Assembly (NCBI GenBank): GCA_002433335.1
Contig: DJHY01000126.1
Location: 34,987-49,330, forward strand
Origin: Rhodospirillaceae bacterium UBA6608
GTDB taxonomy: Bacteria > Pseudomonadota > Alphaproteobacteria > Rhodospirillales_A > Casp-alpha2
Direction of reading: 5' to 3'
Length of the DNA stretch: 14,344 nucleotides
In this document: piece after piece, positions 11,569 to 14,344 of the stretch
Position numbering within the stretch: the first letter of the stretch is position 1
Layout: each line of letters begins with the position of its first letter
The notes under the pieces: model-generated
What the model saw: the letters and a program-made list of their open reading frames with translations, nothing else
Told to the model about the DNA's origin: nothing
The model's database searches: none
Position numbers and translations under genes: made by a program

Positions 11569-14344
11569 TTAGAGCTCGGCCGCCTGCAAAAGCGATTCCG
11601 GGATGGCCATCGGACGGGCCCCCAGGGTCCAGATCAGGACACAGCGCACGGCCCGCCCGGGATACAGGTCCATCAGCGCCCGGCGGTATCCGGCCATCTG
11701 CGAGACATAGGCCGGGGGCACGTCCTCGACGCGGGTCGGCGGCGGGCGGTTGGTCTTGAAATCGGCGATCACGACCTCGTCCCCGGTAACCAACAGCCGG
11801 TCGATTCGGGCCGAGATTACCCGTCCACCGGCCAACGCCACCAGGGGCACCTCGGCCCGGCTGCCGGGGCCGAACAGGCCCGAAAGCTCGGGATCGTTCA
11901 ACACGGCCAGGGTTTCCGCCGCGATTTCGGCCTGCTCGCCCTCGCTCAGTTCCAGCGTCGGGCGGGCCAGATAGCGCCGTGCCGCCGCTTCGCGCGCTTC
12001 GGGGGCGACATCCGGCAGGTTTTCCAACAGGCGGTGGACGATCAGGCCGCGTTTGAACCGCTTGCCGTCGTCGGTGCCCAGGGGCGATGCGGCCGGGGGC
12101 TGTTCCTCGGGCTGGGACGGGGCCAGGGGGCGGGGCGGGTCCGGTTCGTCCGCCGGGGGCGCGAACAGCCAGGACGGGGCCAGCACCCGTTCGGATTCGG
12201 CGGCCAGGGGGCGTGGCGTGACCTCGGCGGTCTGCGGCGTTTCCAGGCGCAGGCCGTTCCCGCCGGGCGCGGCAATCTCCTTGGCTCCGGCCCGCTCCAG
12301 GCCCGCTTGCATCATGTCGTACCAACTGTTGTCGGCCCGCCCGCTTTTCGATTCCCACCCGGTCACGTACAGCCGGTCGCGGGCCCGGGTCATGGCGACG
12401 TAAAGCAGCCGCCGTTCCTCGTTCTCGCGCGCGGCCTCGACCTGGGCGCGCAGGTCGCCGGTCAGGTCGCAATCGTCAGCCTTGCGCCCCGGCCAATAGA
12501 CAGCCGTATCGTCCCACAACAAGCCGATGGGCTTGCCCCGACCCGTCGCCTGACAGGTATCGGGCAGGAACACCACGGGCGCTTCCAGGCCCTTGGCCCC
12601 ATGCACGGTCATCACCCGCACGTTGCCCGCCGCCTGTTCCAGATCGCGTTTGACCACGGTCTCGCTGGCCCCGACCCAATGCAGAAAGCCCTCGAGCGAC
12701 GGCGGATGCTCCCGTTCGAACTGCAATGCCAGGGCGAGGAACTCCTCGATCGGGTCCAGGGCATCCTGCCCCAGGTGGCGGTGAAAGGCCCGTCGTCCGC
12801 CGCCGGGGCCGAGCAGGTTGGCGTAGAATTCGAACGGCGGGGCCTGGTCCGCCGCCGCCAGCAAGGCCGAAAGCCGATCCGCCGCGTCCCGCCATTTGGC
12901 GTTGTCGTCGGCGCGGCGGCGCAGCTCCGCCCACAGGGTTCCGGGACGCGCATGGCACAACGGCGTCAGGTCGTCGTCGTCGTCGAAATTGAACAGCGGC
13001 CCCTTCAGGACCGTGGCCAGGGTCAAATCGTCATCGGGCAACAGCACGAAGCGGCCCAGGGCGATCAAATCCATGACCGCCATCTGTTCGGTCAGGACCA
13101 TGCGGTCGGTGCCCGCGACCTCGATGTTCAATAGCTTCAGCTGGCGGACCATTTCCTCCATGAAACGGCCGCGCCGCCGGACCAGGATCAGGATATCCCC
13201 CGCCGCCATGGGCCGGCCCAACGACGGCAGCATCTCGCCCCGGTCGAGCCAGCCGCGAATGGTCTGGGCGATGGTCTCGGCGACCTGAACCTGAGGGGCA
13301 CGGGGGCCGGGGCGATCGACCGGCGCATCCCAGGCGTCGGGTTCGTCCTCTTCCTCGGGCGTCACGGTCGGCCAGATTTCGACCAGGCCGGCGTCGCCGT
13401 CGCGGTCGACCAGATGGCGGATCGCCCGGTCCGTGGTGGTCAGCGAAGCGCGCAGGTCCTCCGGCTCGAACGTGCGGTCGACCGCGTCCAGCACCGGCCA
13501 GGTGGACCGGAACGACACCGCCATTTCCAGCGAGCGTTTCAGTGTGGTTTCCATCCCCGCTTCGCGGGCGCGTTCGGCAAAGGCCGCGCGGGTCTGTTCG
13601 AACCGGGTCGGCTCCGCCCCCTGGAAGCTGTAGATCGATTGCTTTTCGTCGCCCACGGCGAACATGGTGCGGGGGCCGCGCGCCTCCGTATCCCAGGCCC
13701 CTTCGCCGGAAAAGAAATCGACGGTCAGGGCTTCCAGGATGTCCCATTGCGCCGGGGCCGTATCCTGGGCCTCGTCGACCAGAACATGGGCGACCCCGCC
13801 GTCCAGTTTGTAATGGACCCAATCGACCGCTCCCGGCGAGCGCCGCAACAGGGCGCGGGTCTTCAGGATCAGGTCGTCGTAATCCATCAGCGCCCGCGTT
13901 TCTTTCAGGCTCGCATAGGCAACGGCCAGGGCCTCGGCCAAATCCATAAGCGCCGCCGTGTTGCGGGCGATGGCCAGAGCGCGCAGTTTCTCGTCGATGG
14001 CCAGGACGCGGGCCTGTTCGTTTTCCAGCGTGCTCAGGGTGCCGGGCTGTTGCTGTTCCACGTCTTTGGTCACCAGCCGCGCCAGGGGCGTGCGGGTTTT
14101 GGTCAGGAACGCTTGGGCATAGGTATCGAAGCCGCTGATCCGGGCATCGTCGTTGTCGGCCAGCCAGGATGCGATCAACTGGGCGCGGTCCTTGTCGGTC
14201 TTCTTGCCGCCCGCCAGGGCGTCGGTGGCGCGGCGCAAGTTCACTTCGTCCGGCGGCGGCGCATTGCGAATGACCGAGGCCCCGTCGTCGTCGGGGGCGA
14301 GATCCAGGCGCTGGCGGGTCGCCGCGGCCAATCCCGCCGCCCCG
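11569..14344 (-). CDS. addA: Double-strand break repair helicase-nuclease AddA (5' part outside window)
   Basis: AddA pairs with AddB to unwind and trim broken DNA ends before RecA loading, the RecBCD counterpart of most alphaproteobacteria. The frame is open to the right edge; about 924 C-terminal residues are present. The Walker A motif and roughly 200-250 N-terminal residues are off the window (inferred from family length). Counting from the edge, UvrD-like motifs are DEAQD (190-194), VGDEKQSIYSFQGAEP (230-245), GDILILVRRR (382-391), VMTVHGAKGLE (577-587) and LLYVAMTRARD (646-656). A Pro/Glu-rich linker (about 727-759) joins the C-terminal RecB-type nuclease domain, which keeps His770, Asp848 (ARIDRL), Asp861 and Lys863 (ADFKT), Gln882 and Tyr886. 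All nuclease residues appear intact. addB is expected upstream, beyond the edge. Confidence 0.95.
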   Translation of the reverse strand, partial: GAAGLAAATRQRLDLAPDDDGASVIRNAPPPDEVNLRRATDALAGGKKTDKDRAQLIASWLADNDDARISGFDTYAQAFLTKTRTPLARLVTKDVEQQQPGTLSTLENEQARVLAIDEKLRALAIARNTAALMDLAEALAVAYASLKETRALMDYDDLILKTRALLRRSPGAVDWVHYKLDGGVAHVLVDEAQDTAPAQWDILEALTVDFFSGEGAWDTEARGPRTMFAVGDEKQSIYSFQGAEPTRFEQTRAAFAERAREAGMETTLKRSLEMAVSFRSTWPVLDAVDRTFEPEDLRASLTTTDRAIRHLVDRDGDAGLVEIWPTVTPEEEDEPDAWDAPVDRPGPRAPQVQVAETIAQTIRGWLDRGEMLPSLGRPMAAGDILILVRRRGRFMEEMVRQLKLLNIEVAGTDRMVLTEQMAVMDLIALGRFVLLPDDDLTLATVLKGPLFNFDDDDDLTPLCHARPGTLWAELRRRADDNAKWRDAADRLSALLAAADQAPPFEFYANLLGPGGGRRAFHRHLGQDALDPIEEFLALALQFEREHPPSLEGFLHWVGASETVVKRDLEQAAGNVRVMTVHGAKGLEAPVVFLPDTCQATGRGKPIGLLWDDTAVYWPGRKADDCDLTGDLRAQVEAARENEERRLLYVAMTRARDRLYVTGWESKSGRADNSWYDMMQAGLERAGAKEIAAPGGNGLRLETPQTAEVTPRPLAAESERVLAPSWLFAPPADEPDPPRPLAPSQPEEQPPAASPLGTDDGKRFKRGLIVHRLLENLPDVAPEAREAAARRYLARPTLELSEGEQAEIAAETLAVLNDPELSGLFGPGSRAEVPLVALAGGRVISARIDRLLVTGDEVVIADFKTNRPPPTRVEDVPPAYVSQMAGYRRALMDLYPGRAVRCVLIWTLGARPMAIPESLLQAAEL

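Noticed and set aside
11539..13134. Long open frame on the + strand opposite addA
   Set aside because: It is antisense to a clear AddA helicase-nuclease, is rich in Gly, Arg, Pro and Gln, and shows no recognisable domain. Such frames are common opposite GC-rich genes.

Overview
The window looks like core chromosome of a GC-rich alphaproteobacterium, most likely Rhodospirillales in the broad sense. The evidence is gene order and protein character: rpsA, sppA, ihfB and lapA, then pyrF and trpF-trpB-trpA-accD-folC, then trxA next to addA. A split trp pathway with trpFBA joined to accD and folC, and AddA (not RecB) beside trxA, are alphaproteobacterial habits. The species cannot be read from the sequence.

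Layout. Positions 1-1104 hold the 3' part of rpsA (ribosomal protein S1), closed by a strong intrinsic terminator at 1171-1208. Then come sppA (membrane-anchored signal peptide peptidase, 1249-2166), ihfB (2231-2512) and lapA (2568-2963). A candidate promoter at 3007-3036 precedes pyrF and trpF, which lie 1 nt apart. After a 141-nt gap, trpB, trpA, accD and folC run to 9092 with short gaps. All of these are on the + strand.

The one accessory-looking insert follows at 9089-10186: an SmtB/CzrA-type zinc-sensing ArsR repressor and a short cation diffusion facilitator. Their promoter has -35 and -10 boxes 17 bp apart, with a perfect 14-bp palindrome filling most of the spacer, which is a textbook repressor operator. 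The predicted transcription start falls on the repressor's ATG.

The rest is on the - strand: addA (partial, running off the right end), trxA and gloB. trxA has its own well-formed promoter downstream of addA, with a leader of roughly 125 nt containing two hairpins. An intrinsic terminator separates trxA from gloB. gloB and the zinc exporter gene converge with 15 nt between stop codons and no visible terminator.

Functionally the window joins translation and envelope housekeeping (rpsA, sppA, lapA), nucleoid architecture (ihfB), pyrimidine, tryptophan, fatty-acid and folate biosynthesis, zinc detoxification, thiol and aldehyde stress (trxA, gloB) and double-strand-break repair (addA). I found no CRISPR array, tRNA, rRNA, insertion sequence or phage gene. 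I found nothing that qualifies as a wholly new system. The most rewarding spots are the zinc-responsive module, the unusual CDF transporter and the leader and terminator arrangement around trxA-gloB.
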